DNA of 17,673 bases from positions 4,756 to 22,428 of the forward strand of contig PBQQ01000047.1 of NCBI GenBank assembly GCA_002725095.1. The letters are read 5' to 3'. This document shows positions 7,122 through 14,473 of the stretch, piece after piece. Source of the stretch: Gammaproteobacteria bacterium (GTDB taxonomy: Bacteria; Pseudomonadota; Gammaproteobacteria; Pseudomonadales; Azotimanducaceae). Within the stretch, counting starts at the first letter, position 1. Every line of letters starts with the position of its first letter. Below the pieces are notes generated by a model. It was not told the DNA's origin, did no database searches, and was given only the letters and a program-made list of their open reading frames with translations. The translations under genes were made by a program, and so were the position numbers.

Positions 7122-8056
7122 AGTCCAAGTTCCTCTTGTAATCCAAGCATAATGTTCAGGTTTTGTATGGCGGCGCCAGCGGCGCCTTTGCCTAAGTTGT
7201 CATAGCGCGCATTGATCACGATGCGTTGTGCATCGCCAAATACCATCAATTCCAGATTGTTCGTACCATTGCACGCGGTGGGGTTCAAATACCCGTTCAC
7301 CAGATGCTCGGGTGCGTTAACCGGAGCAACATGAATGAACCGTTCATCGGCGTAGCGCTGTGCCAGAGTGGCCTGAACCTCGGCCGGTGTCGCGTCATTT
7401 AGTTCACTGGCGAATAGCGCGATGCTGGTAACCATGCCTTTGTAGTAATTGGCGACCGTTGGCATAAAGATCGGTGCGACGTTGGTACCGCTGTAGCGCT
7501 GCATTTCTGGCAGATGCTTGTGGCTTTGGGTCAAACCGTAGGCTTGGGTGTTGAATGTGTCAGCCTGCTCCGGCGTAAAGTCGCGGAATGACTCGATCAT
7601 CTGGCGACCGCCGCCTGAATAACCAGACACGGCGGAGCAACGCAGTGGTGTGGCCGCATCTAATAAGCCGGCTTCAATAAGCGGAAGAACGCTCAGTATA
7701 AAGCCCTGTGGGTAACACCCTGGATTGCTGACCTGTTCAGCATCAGCAATGGCCTCGCGATTGTTGGCAGTCAGTTCGGGTAGCCCATAGGCCCAGTCAG
7801 GGTCAACGCGATGCGCGCTACTGGCATCAAGTATCCGGCAGTGACCCTTTGCCAGAGCGTAGGCTGCGATGGCGGCGTCGTCCGGAAGGCACAGAATTGC
7901 GACATCGGCTTGCTGGAACATTTGCTCGCGGATGGCTGGATCTTTGCGCTGTTCGTCGGCGATATGCAAGAGCTTAAGATTGCTGTGCCCACGCAGACGG
8001 GTGGCAATCTCAATACCCGTGGTGCCGGCCTGTCCGTCGATAAAAATTGTTGCCAT
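7118..8056 (-). CDS. argC: N-acetyl-gamma-glutamyl-phosphate reductase, type 2 (ArgC)
   Basis: A 312-residue enzyme of arginine biosynthesis that reduces N-acetylglutamyl phosphate to the semialdehyde with NADPH. The N-terminus MATIFIDGQAGTTG is the short Rossmann entry of type-2 ArgC. Cys114 in SNPGCYPQG is the catalytic cysteine, GYSGGGR follows at 145-151, and SHKHLPEM (178-185) supplies the conserved histidines. The length of about 310 residues also fits type 2, against about 340 for type 1. The start was chosen by homology at 8056; the open frame runs to 8137, but the extra residues look like leader sequence. No strong ribosome-binding site is visible. It heads the leftward gene run and has a candidate promoter with an inverted repeat 50-80 bases upstream. 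Confidence 0.93.
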   Translation of the reverse strand: MATIFIDGQAGTTGIEIATRLRGHSNLKLLHIADEQRKDPAIREQMFQQADVAILCLPDDAAIAAYALAKGHCRILDASSAHRVDPDWAYGLPELTANNREAIADAEQVSNPGCYPQGFILSVLPLIEAGLLDAATPLRCSAVSGYSGGGRQMIESFRDFTPEQADTFNTQAYGLTQSHKHLPEMQRYSGTNVAPIFMPTVANYYKGMVTSIALFASELNDATPAEVQATLAQRYADERFIHVAPVNAPEHLVNGYLNPTACNGTNNLELMVFGDAQRIVINARYDNLGKGAAGAAIQNLNIMLGLQEELGL

Positions 8057-8100
8057 GGTTAAAATGCCGATGTGCTTTGTACGCGTAAGAAAGAGCACTG

Positions 8101-8137
8101 GGTTCACCGCTATAGCTTGAACCACATCTGTGCCCAA
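8101..8137 (-). promoter_or_regulatory. Candidate argC promoter with overlapping inverted repeat
   Basis: On the minus strand TTGGGC (8137-8132) and TATAGC (8114-8109) are separated by exactly 17 bases. Transcription would then begin about 45 bases before the argC ATG. A perfect inverted repeat, GGTTCA at 8101-8106 and TGAACC at 8118-8123, is centred on the putative -10 element, as a repressor operator would be. It does not resemble the E. coli ARG box (TGAATnnnnATTCA type), so the regulator, if any, is unknown. The -35 matches consensus at only three of six positions. Confidence 0.35.
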
Positions 8138-8181
8138 CTATAAGCCGTTGAAAAAACGCGCTGAGTCTAAACTATTCCGGC

Positions 8182-9393
8182 CTAGAACGTAATTTCGTTG
8201 CGCAGCGGAGCAGGCAACTGTGCCAAGGTTTGGCGTAGGCTTGTGTCGGGAAAATAGCTGCGCGCAAGATGCACAAATCTCAGTGTCTTCAGCGCATCAA
8301 ACCAATCGGTGACCAAACGCTGGCGTTGCGCGGCGTTTGGCTGCTGGTAAAGTTTGTCGTTCACGATTTTTTGCAGCCCCAATTGCTGCAAAATTTGCAT
8401 TACCCGCGCGTGGTCAGGATCGTTGATTGGATTAATGGAATAGGGCTCTTTGCCGAGACTGCTCTGTCTCAGGTAGTTTAATGCTTTGCCCAATAGCTCA
8501 AAGCACCGATGGTCATAGCTCATATAATTGTGACCGCTGGGATCGTCCTCTAGAAGCGCGGCGATTTTCTCTAAAGCGGGCCCGGTGCCAAAAACTACCC
8601 GCGTTGATCTTCGAGCCTGAACTTCGATGGTCGGCTGTCTAAGCCAGGTAATGGCTGCAAGCTTGTTGAGCTTATTTAGCAGGTGAAAGTCTTCCCCGGC
8701 GTTGCGTTTCGGGAAACCTCGGGCTTTGGCGTACATGTCTGCGTGTACTGCGATGGTGCTGCCAAGTGTTGGATACGCATAAGCACTGCCCTGAGCAGCA
8801 AGGGCCTGAACGTAATACTGCATGTGCGCGTCATACAGTTCTGCCGCCTGAGCAAGTATTGGGTCTTCGCTTACGTGCTGATGGCTAAACACAACGGTGC
8901 CCTGTTGTTGGGGTGAAATAGCAGAAAAGTAGTCTTTGGGTAGGCGCGCATCGGCGTCGGTTTGATACAGCCAAGGCGAGGCAATTTGGCCGTCACGATG
9001 CAAGCGCAAGGCGATGTCTGTGCCTATTTTTCGCGCTAGGCCTACGCCTTGTTTAGACGGTATGCGTTGTCCTAGGCTGGCCCGATCAATCACCAGCAAC
9101 GGGGTTTGTTCGCTGTGCTTTAAGCTGCTAAGTAATTTGAGAGTCGATTTTATTTGCTGCTCTGTAGCAGTGGGTTGCTCGGGGGCGTTGACGACGACAA
9201 TGCTCAGCAGATCGGCATCCATGCAGTGGCTAAGCACGGCGGCTAAAAAGCGTTCTGATTCTGCAAATGCAGGAATGACCAGCACATTCTGATAGCGCTG
9301 TTTTTTTGCAAGAGCGGGTTGCGCGCCTAAGCTCGAGCAGAACGCCTCTGGTTCTGCATGGCGCTGGAGATATTGATCGATGACCCGACCCAT
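8182..9393 (-). CDS. Glycosyltransferase family 2-like protein, cytosolic
   Basis: A 403-residue protein with features of a GT-A fold glycosyltransferase. VLVIPAFAESERFLAAVLSH (37-56) is the nucleotide-binding first strand. SKQGVGLARKIGTDIAL (113-129) is the GT2-type segment before the metal site. YQTDADARLPKDYF (143-156) holds the DxD metal-binding motif (Asp146, Asp148). GFPKRNAGEDFHLLNKL (226-242) contains the ED acid/base pair (Glu234, Asp235). No signal peptide or membrane span is visible. The C-terminal 130 residues are helical-looking and not recognised. The donor and acceptor sugars are unknown. It starts six bases after the miaE stop with no ribosome-binding site, so its translation probably depends on that of miaE. 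No other cell-envelope sugar gene is nearby. Confidence 0.75.
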   Translation of the reverse strand: MGRVIDQYLQRHAEPEAFCSSLGAQPALAKKQRYQNVLVIPAFAESERFLAAVLSHCMDADLLSIVVVNAPEQPTATEQQIKSTLKLLSSLKHSEQTPLLVIDRASLGQRIPSKQGVGLARKIGTDIALRLHRDGQIASPWLYQTDADARLPKDYFSAISPQQQGTVVFSHQHVSEDPILAQAAELYDAHMQYYVQALAAQGSAYAYPTLGSTIAVHADMYAKARGFPKRNAGEDFHLLNKLNKLAAITWLRQPTIEVQARRSTRVVFGTGPALEKIAALLEDDPSGHNYMSYDHRCFELLGKALNYLRQSSLGKEPYSINPINDPDHARVMQILQQLGLQKIVNDKLYQQPNAAQRQRLVTDWFDALKTLRFVHLARSYFPDTSLRQTLAQLPAPLRNEITF

Positions 9394-9399
9394 AGCGCG

Positions 9400-9996
9400 C
9401 TAGTGCAGCGCAGCGCGCAGCGGCAAAGTCTTGATGACCTGCGCTTCTCTTTCGGTTAACTCGTTAAAGCGCTCGATTACGACTTGCTCATCAAAGTGTT
9501 TTATCGCCAGATCTAGAAATAATTCCCAGTGGCGTTTTTCGCTGATCGCAATGGCACGATAGAAGCGCGCTAAAGCGGGGTCGCGGTCTAAGTTATCTGC
9601 AATTAGGGCAAAGCGTTCAGCGCCGCGTCGTTCGACCACTGCTGCGACCACTAGGCGGTCGAGCAAAAAATGTTCGGCTGCTTTGCGCACTTGGCCGTTC
9701 AAGGCATGAATATAAGGGTCTTTGAGGTCGGCTGCTGGGGTCAATTGGCGGTCAAGGATCAGTCGCATCACCTCTCGATAGTGGTTCAACTCCTCGACCG
9801 CCAGTTCTACCATGGCGCGCACAATTGACGGCTGGTCTGGGTAGTGAGAAACCATACTCATAGCCATACCCGATGCTTTTTTCTCTGCGGACGCATGATC
9901 CATCAGAAAATCATCGAAATTGGCCAGCACCGTTTCGAGCCAGCCAGCGGGTGTTGCCGCGAGCGGGCTTAGTTGGGATAAATCGACGACAGCCAT
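9400..9996 (-). CDS. miaE: tRNA-(ms2io6A)-hydroxylase MiaE
   Basis: A 198-residue non-haem diiron monooxygenase that hydroxylates the isopentenyl group of 2-methylthio-N6-isopentenyladenosine at tRNA position 37. The ferritin-like ligand set is complete: Glu38 in MDHASAEKKAS, Glu69 and His72 in VEELNHYREV (ExxH), Glu122 in VVERRGAERF, and Glu153 and His156 in ISEKRHWELF (ExxH). The start is taken as the ATG at 9996 by homology to MAVVDLSQL; an in-frame TTG at 10026 is less likely. The gene therefore overlaps the end of the esterase gene by 28 bases in a different frame, a sign of coupled translation. Its expected partners MiaA and MiaB are not in the window. Confidence 0.92.
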   Translation of the reverse strand: MAVVDLSQLSPLAATPAGWLETVLANFDDFLMDHASAEKKASGMAMSMVSHYPDQPSIVRAMVELAVEELNHYREVMRLILDRQLTPAADLKDPYIHALNGQVRKAAEHFLLDRLVVAAVVERRGAERFALIADNLDRDPALARFYRAIAISEKRHWELFLDLAIKHFDEQVVIERFNELTEREAQVIKTLPLRAALH

Positions 9997-10643
9997 TGAC
10001 TTATATGGGTTATTTCTTGCGGACAAACCTGATGGCCCATGGCGTATTCATGCCACTGCACTCGGTAGTTGAGTTGGATTAACGCTTCGCGTGATGTGAT
10101 CGCACGAGTGATAGGAATGACAGGATCCGATATGCCATGGGCCATAAAAATCGGCGTGTCGACATTCGCTAGTGCGAGGCGTTCGGTGACTTGCTCATGA
10201 TCGTGAAGATAAGTGGAGAGCGCCATGATGCCCGCCAAAGGCTGGCTAAAACTCAAGCCCAGTTCTAGGGCGACTACGCCACCCTGAGAAAAGCCCGCTA
10301 AGGCAATTCGTTCGCTGGGAATGCCTGCGGCCATTTCTTCTTCGACGATTGAGCGGATGGCGTTGACGGAATTTCTTATGTCATTGCCACCGGCAAGTGG
10401 CGCACCGGGATCGATGTCGTACCAAGCGCGCATTTCCATGCCGCCATTTATAGTGACGGGACGCACGGGTGCGTTTGGAAAAATAAACCGTACGCGGGCG
10501 CTGAGATCTAGCATCGGTACCAATGGTTCGAAGTCGGTGGCGTCTGCGCCTAGGCCATGCAGCCAAATTACGCTAGCCGTTGGGTTGTCTGCGGTTTCAC
10601 GCCGCAAGCATTCCAGTGCGGAAGGGTTCAAATTATCTGCCAT
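9969..10643 (-). CDS. Carboxylesterase/phospholipase, alpha/beta hydrolase (EstB-like)
   Basis: A 224-residue alpha/beta hydrolase of the phospholipase/carboxylesterase family (Pfam Abhydrolase_2). The catalytic triad is Ser119 in GFSQGG, Asp173 in GISDPVIP and His204 in AMGHQV. SVIWLHGLGADATDFEP (24-40) forms the oxyanion region, and RFIFPNAPVRPVTINGG plus MRAWYDI are family signatures. Bacterial members hydrolyse short-chain esters; the natural substrate is unknown. There is no signal peptide, so it acts in the cytoplasm. The ATG at 10643 has AGG about four bases upstream. It is the first gene of the esterase-miaE-glycosyltransferase cluster and is divergent from the ABC exporter. Confidence 0.9.
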   Translation of the reverse strand: MADNLNPSALECLRRETADNPTASVIWLHGLGADATDFEPLVPMLDLSARVRFIFPNAPVRPVTINGGMEMRAWYDIDPGAPLAGGNDIRNSVNAIRSIVEEEMAAGIPSERIALAGFSQGGVVALELGLSFSQPLAGIMALSTYLHDHEQVTERLALANVDTPIFMAHGISDPVIPITRAITSREALIQLNYRVQWHEYAMGHQVCPQEITHISQWLSSIYPN

Positions 10644-10821
10644 TAGGCCTGTCCAAGTTTGGTCGACGGCACCTTAGCTGCATTTACGCGGAGATTTCAA
10701 CGGTGTTGGAGCGGAATCGAAAGACAATATGTTGACCTTACTGCCCAAGGCCAAGTACGGTGCGGACGCTGGGCGCGGGGTCAAGCCGCCTGCGCTCGAA
10801 CACCTTAATGGCACAATCTAG
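10644..10821. promoter_or_regulatory. Divergent promoter region, esterase cluster and ABC exporter
   Basis: This 178-base gap separates two divergent genes. On the minus strand TTGGCC (10754-10749) and CATATT (10731-10726) are 17 bases apart, each matching consensus at four of six positions. They could drive the esterase cluster. On the plus strand TTGACC (10732-10737) precedes a poor -10, TACGGT (10756-10761), with an 18-base spacer. The two candidates overlap, so use of one would exclude the other. No strong operator repeat is visible. Confidence 0.28.
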
Positions 10822-12600
10822 ATGACCGAATACCCAGAACATCGTGAAACCTCGCGCAATATGCGGCGTTTGACGCCTGCTTTAAGTTTTCTCAGGCCCT
10901 ACCGGTTGCAGGTGACACTGGCCAGTGTCGCCCTGTGTATTACTGCCGCCACTATGCTGCTTTTGGGCCAGGGCATTCGCATGGTTATTGACAGTGGCTT
11001 TGCAAGTGGCGAAACCGCTTTGCTCACCGAGTCTCTGAGTCTGTTTGTGGTTTTTGTGGTCGTTTTGACCGTTGGTACCTTTGTGCGCTTCTACTTCGTG
11101 TCCTGGGTTGGCGAAAGAGTCAGCAATGACATTCGCCAAGCGGTGTTTAATCACCTTATTCATATGCATCCGGGTTTTTTCGAAACCAACATTCCAAGTG
11201 AAATTCAGTCTCGCATTACCACTGACACAACGTTGCTGCAAACCGTCATAGGCTCGTCAGTGTCGATTGCATTGCGTAATGCGCTGATGTTTGTCGGTGG
11301 CCTGATTTTGCTCGTCATTACTAACCCCAAACTGTCTTTGCTGGTGCTCGGCAGCGTGCCCTTCGTGGTCTTGCCGGTAGTGATATTTGGCCGACGGGTG
11401 CGTGTGCTGTCGCGTTCTAGCCAAGACCGGCTTGCGGATGTCGGCAGCCAAGTGAGTGAAAGCTTTCGACATATAAAGATCGTGCAGTCGTTCAACCATC
11501 AAGGCACTGACATCGCGCAGTTTGGTGAGCGTATTGACCGTGCTCTCAAAGTAGCCTTGCAGCGTATCTGGCACCGCGCAGTACTGGTCGCAGTCGTCAT
11601 GTTAATGGTTTTTGGCGCTGTTGCGACGCTGTTGTGGGTGGGTGGCCAAGATGTGCTGGCAGGTCGCACGTCGCCGGGTGACTTGGCGGCGTTTATTTTT
11701 TACGCCTTTATCGTTGCAGGGGCCGTGGGCACAATCTCAGACGTCTGGGGCGATTTGCAGCGTGCTGCAGGCGCTACCGAACGATTGATTGAGTTGTTGC
11801 ACGCGTCTAATGAACTCGATGACGGGCCCGATTCGACTTATGAGCAAGATTCGGTTAGCCAGCCCTCCGCGTCACTGCACATGCGCGACTTGTCTTTCAG
11901 TTATCCGTCGAGACCCCAACACAGAGCCTTGGACGGCCTCAACCTTGGTGTGGAACCAGGAGAAATGGTGGCCATCGTTGGGCCATCGGGTGCTGGAAAG
12001 AGCACTTTGTTTGATTTGCTGCAGCGGTTTTATGACCCTGACAGCGGGTCAATACTGCTCGACAGTATCGATGTGCGCGAGCGCTCGCTGGAGTCGGTGC
12101 GTGCGGCGTTTGGCTTCGTGCCGCAAGACCCCGTTTTGTTTTCTGGCACATTGCGCGACAACTTAACTTATGGACGGCCTTACGCCACGGTGGACGAAGT
12201 CACCGAAGCGCTGGACCTTGTGCACGCCAGTGAATTTATCGAAGCATTGCCTGAAGGGGTGGATACCCGGGTAGGCGAAAACGGTGTTGGATTGTCTGGT
12301 GGTCAACGTCAGCGATTGGCGATCGCGCGGGCGTTGCTGTCCCATCCCAGATGCTTGTTGCTCGATGAAGCAACAAGCGCCTTGGATGCTCAAAGCGAAG
12401 ACTTTGTCGGCAAATCCCTGCATAGCCTTAAAGGCAAGATGACCATCTTGGTTATTGCTCATCGACTGTCGACGGTTCGCACGGCAGATCGCATTTGTGT
12501 GATGGACCAAGGTCGATTGGTTGCCCAGGGTAGTCATGAGCGCTTGCTCGCTGAAAACGCGCTTTATAAAGAATTCGCGCAGATTCAGTTTGCGGCTTAA
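10822..12600 (+). CDS. ABC exporter with fused permease and ATPase (MsbA-related, TIGR02204-like)
   Basis: A 592-residue half-transporter, with a six-helix permease domain at about 25-315 and a nucleotide-binding domain at about 350-590. Membrane spans are seen near 30-48, 70-93, 150-168, 171-190, 250-275 and 285-305. The ATPase has Walker A GPSGAGKST (387-395), Q-loop Gln435 in FVPQDP, signature LSGGQRQR (491-498), Walker B CLLLDEATSALD (511-522) and H-loop His547 in AHRLS. It should act as a homodimer exporting a lipid or hydrophobic compound from the inner membrane. The essential MsbA itself is a paralogue and is usually next to lpxK, which is absent here. The ATG at 10822 has no clear ribosome-binding site; Met14 is an alternative start. 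Its TAA overlaps the dinB stop. Confidence 0.9.
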   Translation: MTEYPEHRETSRNMRRLTPALSFLRPYRLQVTLASVALCITAATMLLLGQGIRMVIDSGFASGETALLTESLSLFVVFVVVLTVGTFVRFYFVSWVGERVSNDIRQAVFNHLIHMHPGFFETNIPSEIQSRITTDTTLLQTVIGSSVSIALRNALMFVGGLILLVITNPKLSLLVLGSVPFVVLPVVIFGRRVRVLSRSSQDRLADVGSQVSESFRHIKIVQSFNHQGTDIAQFGERIDRALKVALQRIWHRAVLVAVVMLMVFGAVATLLWVGGQDVLAGRTSPGDLAAFIFYAFIVAGAVGTISDVWGDLQRAAGATERLIELLHASNELDDGPDSTYEQDSVSQPSASLHMRDLSFSYPSRPQHRALDGLNLGVEPGEMVAIVGPSGAGKSTLFDLLQRFYDPDSGSILLDSIDVRERSLESVRAAFGFVPQDPVLFSGTLRDNLTYGRPYATVDEVTEALDLVHASEFIEALPEGVDTRVGENGVGLSGGQRQRLAIARALLSHPRCLLLDEATSALDAQSEDFVGKSLHSLKGKMTILVIAHRLSTVRTADRICVMDQGRLVAQGSHERLLAENALYKEFAQIQFAA

Positions 12601-13664
12601 GTCTCGTTAAATAGCCCGATTTGCAATCCTTGTTTGGCGGCTCGCGGCTCGGTTTTTAGCTGCACACCGAGGCCAAGTAGTCGGATGGGCAATCCTTTGC
12701 GCTCCCAAGCTTCGTCCAGAAGTTGGCGATAGCAAGTCAGATCGAGTTCAAGACCGGCCCTGCTCACCGTGGTGATTGAAAAGTCGTCGAAGCGCATTTT
12801 GAGGGTTCTAGACTTAATTTGATTTGCGCAATCGGCTCGCGCCACGCGCTTTTTTAGGTCATCAAAAAGATCTTCAATTTCGTCCTTGCAGGCTTTTGTG
12901 TTGGCTAGATCCACCGCATAGGTGCGTTCGGTGCTCACTGACTTGCGTTGCCTATGGGTGCTTACCGGACGGTCATCCTTACCTCGACAGAGGTCAAATA
13001 AGCGCGTGCCGAACTTTCCGAAGTGTTTGCTGAGGTCGAGAATTGACAGTTTCTGCAGGTCCGCGCAGGTGTTCAGCCCCATGCTATGCATTTTTTTTGC
13101 GGTCACTGAACCTACACCGAAAATTTTCTCGACCGGTAAAAGCGTGATGAATGCATCGACTTCAGAGGGTTTAATGGTCTTTTGGCCGTCTGGTTTGTTC
13201 CAGTCAGACGCTATTTTGGCGAGGAACTTGTTGTTTGCTATACCCGCCGAAATGGTGATGCCTATTTCTGTGCGTACTCGATCACGAATTTTTTTGGCGA
13301 TGAGCGTAGCACTGCCATTTGCAATTGAACTGCCGCTGACATCTAGAAAGGCTTCATCCAGCGATAACGGTTCTACCAAGTCAGTGTATTCCCTAAAAAT
13401 CCCCTGCACGCGCGCAGACTCTTCCTTGTACTTACTCATATTGGTACTGACAACGACCAAATTTGGGCAGTTGCGTAGGGCTGTGGACATGGGCATTGCG
13501 GAACGCACGCCATAGGCCCGAGCGGCGTAATTACAGGTTGCAACAACGCCGCGCTGGTCGGGTCGACCACCAACCGCTATGGGTTTGTCACGCAAATCTG
13601 GGTTGTCGCGCATTTCAATGGATGCGTAAAAGCTGTCGCAATCGCAGTGGATTATTTTGCGCAT
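12597..13664 (-). CDS. dinB: DNA polymerase IV (DinB, Y-family translesion polymerase)
   Basis: A 355-residue Y-family polymerase that copies damaged templates. The N-terminus MRKIIHCDCDSFYASIE matches E. coli DinB with identical numbering of the metal ligands: Asp8, and Asp103 and Glu104 in SLDEAFLD. The steric-gate residue that excludes ribonucleotides is Tyr13 (Phe13 in E. coli). ISAGIANNKFLAKIASDWNKP and the helix-hairpin-helix around PVEKIFGVGSVTAKKM form palm and thumb. The little-finger domain follows, and QIGLF four residues from the end fits a QxxLF clamp-binding motif. The ATG at 13664 was preferred over an in-frame TTG at 13682 by homology. No LexA box is visible upstream. It converges on the ABC exporter, sharing the bases TTAA. 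Confidence 0.95.
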   Translation of the reverse strand: MRKIIHCDCDSFYASIEMRDNPDLRDKPIAVGGRPDQRGVVATCNYAARAYGVRSAMPMSTALRNCPNLVVVSTNMSKYKEESARVQGIFREYTDLVEPLSLDEAFLDVSGSSIANGSATLIAKKIRDRVRTEIGITISAGIANNKFLAKIASDWNKPDGQKTIKPSEVDAFITLLPVEKIFGVGSVTAKKMHSMGLNTCADLQKLSILDLSKHFGKFGTRLFDLCRGKDDRPVSTHRQRKSVSTERTYAVDLANTKACKDEIEDLFDDLKKRVARADCANQIKSRTLKMRFDDFSITTVSRAGLELDLTCYRQLLDEAWERKGLPIRLLGLGVQLKTEPRAAKQGLQIGLFNET

Positions 13665-13708
13665 TGAAATTGGCTGATCCAAAAAAGTGCAGAAACGCCT
13701 GTTTGCCG

Positions 13709-13737
13709 ATCATAAGCGCTACAAATTTATTCAACAA
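13709..13737 (-). promoter_or_regulatory. Candidate dinB promoter
   Basis: On the minus strand TTGTTG (13737-13732) and TATGAT (13714-13709) are separated by 17 bases. The -10 matches consensus at five of six positions and the -35 at three. Transcription would start about 40 bases before the dinB ATG. I find no CTGT-N8-ACAG LexA site over it, so SOS control by an E. coli-type LexA is not supported. Confidence 0.42.
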
Positions 13738-13802
13738 ACCATATTTAACAGGGGACAGGGCTTTGCTTATTGGTTTAGTATTGCGCCGCCGGTTTTCAAA
13801 TT

Positions 13803-13819
13803 GTCAACCAAAGGTTGAC
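13803..13819. repeat. Perfect 17-base palindrome, possible operator
   Basis: GTCAACC (13803-13809) and GGTTGAC (13813-13819) are perfect inverted arms around AAA. There is no T run, so it is not a terminator. Each arm ends in a TTGAC core pointing outward: TTGACA on the minus strand (13807-13802) and TTGACC on the plus strand (13815-13820). It could therefore be an operator, or back-to-back -35 elements of divergent promoters. The matching -10 boxes are poor: minus AATACT after 19 bases, plus TACAGA after 16. Confidence 0.4.
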
Positions 13820-13975
13820 CATGAGAATGTGCGCAGTACAGATGACTAAGCGAGTTGGGGCTAATAGATAAACAAGTCCAGAGCCCTGTTGGTGCCGTAG
13901 TTCGGGCTAACTGAATGAGTAAGGGTCTTGTGTTTGCGTATACAATGTTGACAGTCCACTGAAAGAGGAGTTCTG

Positions 13976-14473
13976 ATGAGCGTAGAGTTGTTAGACAACC
14001 CGAGGTTTTTTGGTTTCCGGGTACGCCGCCAAATTGATGGCAAAACCTATCAAGAGTATTTTTCCCTTAAAGCCAACAGTAAGCGTATGCGCGGCGCCGC
14101 TCGCGCCGAAGTGAAAGCCGTGGCTGATGCGCGCGATGCAACGTTAAAAGAGTTGCAACAAAAGAATCGTGACCGTAAAGATAAAGAGATCGACTTAGAT
14201 CCTACAGGTCAGATTCGCGGGATACTGTGTCGTATGAAGCGCGAAAAGAGCGGTACCTTGACCCCAGTATTTCAGGTCGGAGTGATGTCTCGTGTGCGCG
14301 GTAAGATTGTTAATACGACAGTGTCTATTACTAAACATGGGCGTGTCGAAGCGTGGGCGCGCGCGGTCGATTTTTATTGTGAGCACAAGAAAATTGGCAA
14401 GCGATCAAACGTCTATAAAGACCTAATATCGCGTTGTCCTAAGCCGGCGCAAATTAAGAAATTTACAGCCTAA
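13976..14473 (+). CDS. Conserved hypothetical protein with two AP2/integrase-type DNA-binding-like units
   Basis: A 165-residue, strongly basic cytoplasmic protein with an excellent ribosome-binding site (AGAGGAG, five bases before ATG). No enzyme motif is visible. Residues 10-57 (RFFGFRVRRQIDGKTYQEYFSL, then a helix) and 96-140 (TPVFQVGVMSRVRGKIVNTTVSI, then a helix) share the pattern aromatic-x-V-x-V, basic residues, a GK turn, two strands ending in S-L/I, and an Ala-rich helix. This resembles the beta-beta-beta-alpha fold of AP2 domains and of phage-integrase arm-binding domains. The linker at 55-95 is very charged. I infer DNA or RNA binding; the function is unknown. It recalls an uncharacterised conserved gammaproteobacterial family, from memory only. 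It is divergent from dinB, and no mobile-element gene lies nearby. Confidence 0.75.
   Translation: MSVELLDNPRFFGFRVRRQIDGKTYQEYFSLKANSKRMRGAARAEVKAVADARDATLKELQQKNRDRKDKEIDLDPTGQIRGILCRMKREKSGTLTPVFQVGVMSRVRGKIVNTTVSITKHGRVEAWARAVDFYCEHKKIGKRSNVYKDLISRCPKPAQIKKFTA

Larger units (their letters stand above)
13665..13975. other. Divergent intergenic region between dinB and the AP2-like gene
   Basis: This 311-base region has no gene that I can support. It should carry the promoters of both divergent neighbours. It holds a candidate dinB promoter (13709-13737), a 17-base palindrome (13803-13819) and an AGAGGAG ribosome-binding site (13964-13970) five bases before the AP2-like ATG. A TACAAT hexamer at 13941-13946 might be the -10 of that gene, but no matching -35 is seen. 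The near-direct repeat ACAGGGGACAGGG at 13748-13760 has no clear meaning. Confidence 0.6.

Noticed and set aside
10822..12600. Calling the ABC exporter the essential lipid A flippase msbA
   Set aside because: No lpxK neighbour, and the sequence fits the MsbA-related exporter family better, so no gene symbol was given.
12922..13515. Plus-strand 197-codon open frame
   Set aside because: It is the antisense shadow of dinB, whose catalytic motifs are intact.
13665..13975. LexA/SOS box upstream of dinB
   Set aside because: I searched for CTGT-N8-ACAG on both strands and found only single half-sites, none correctly paired.
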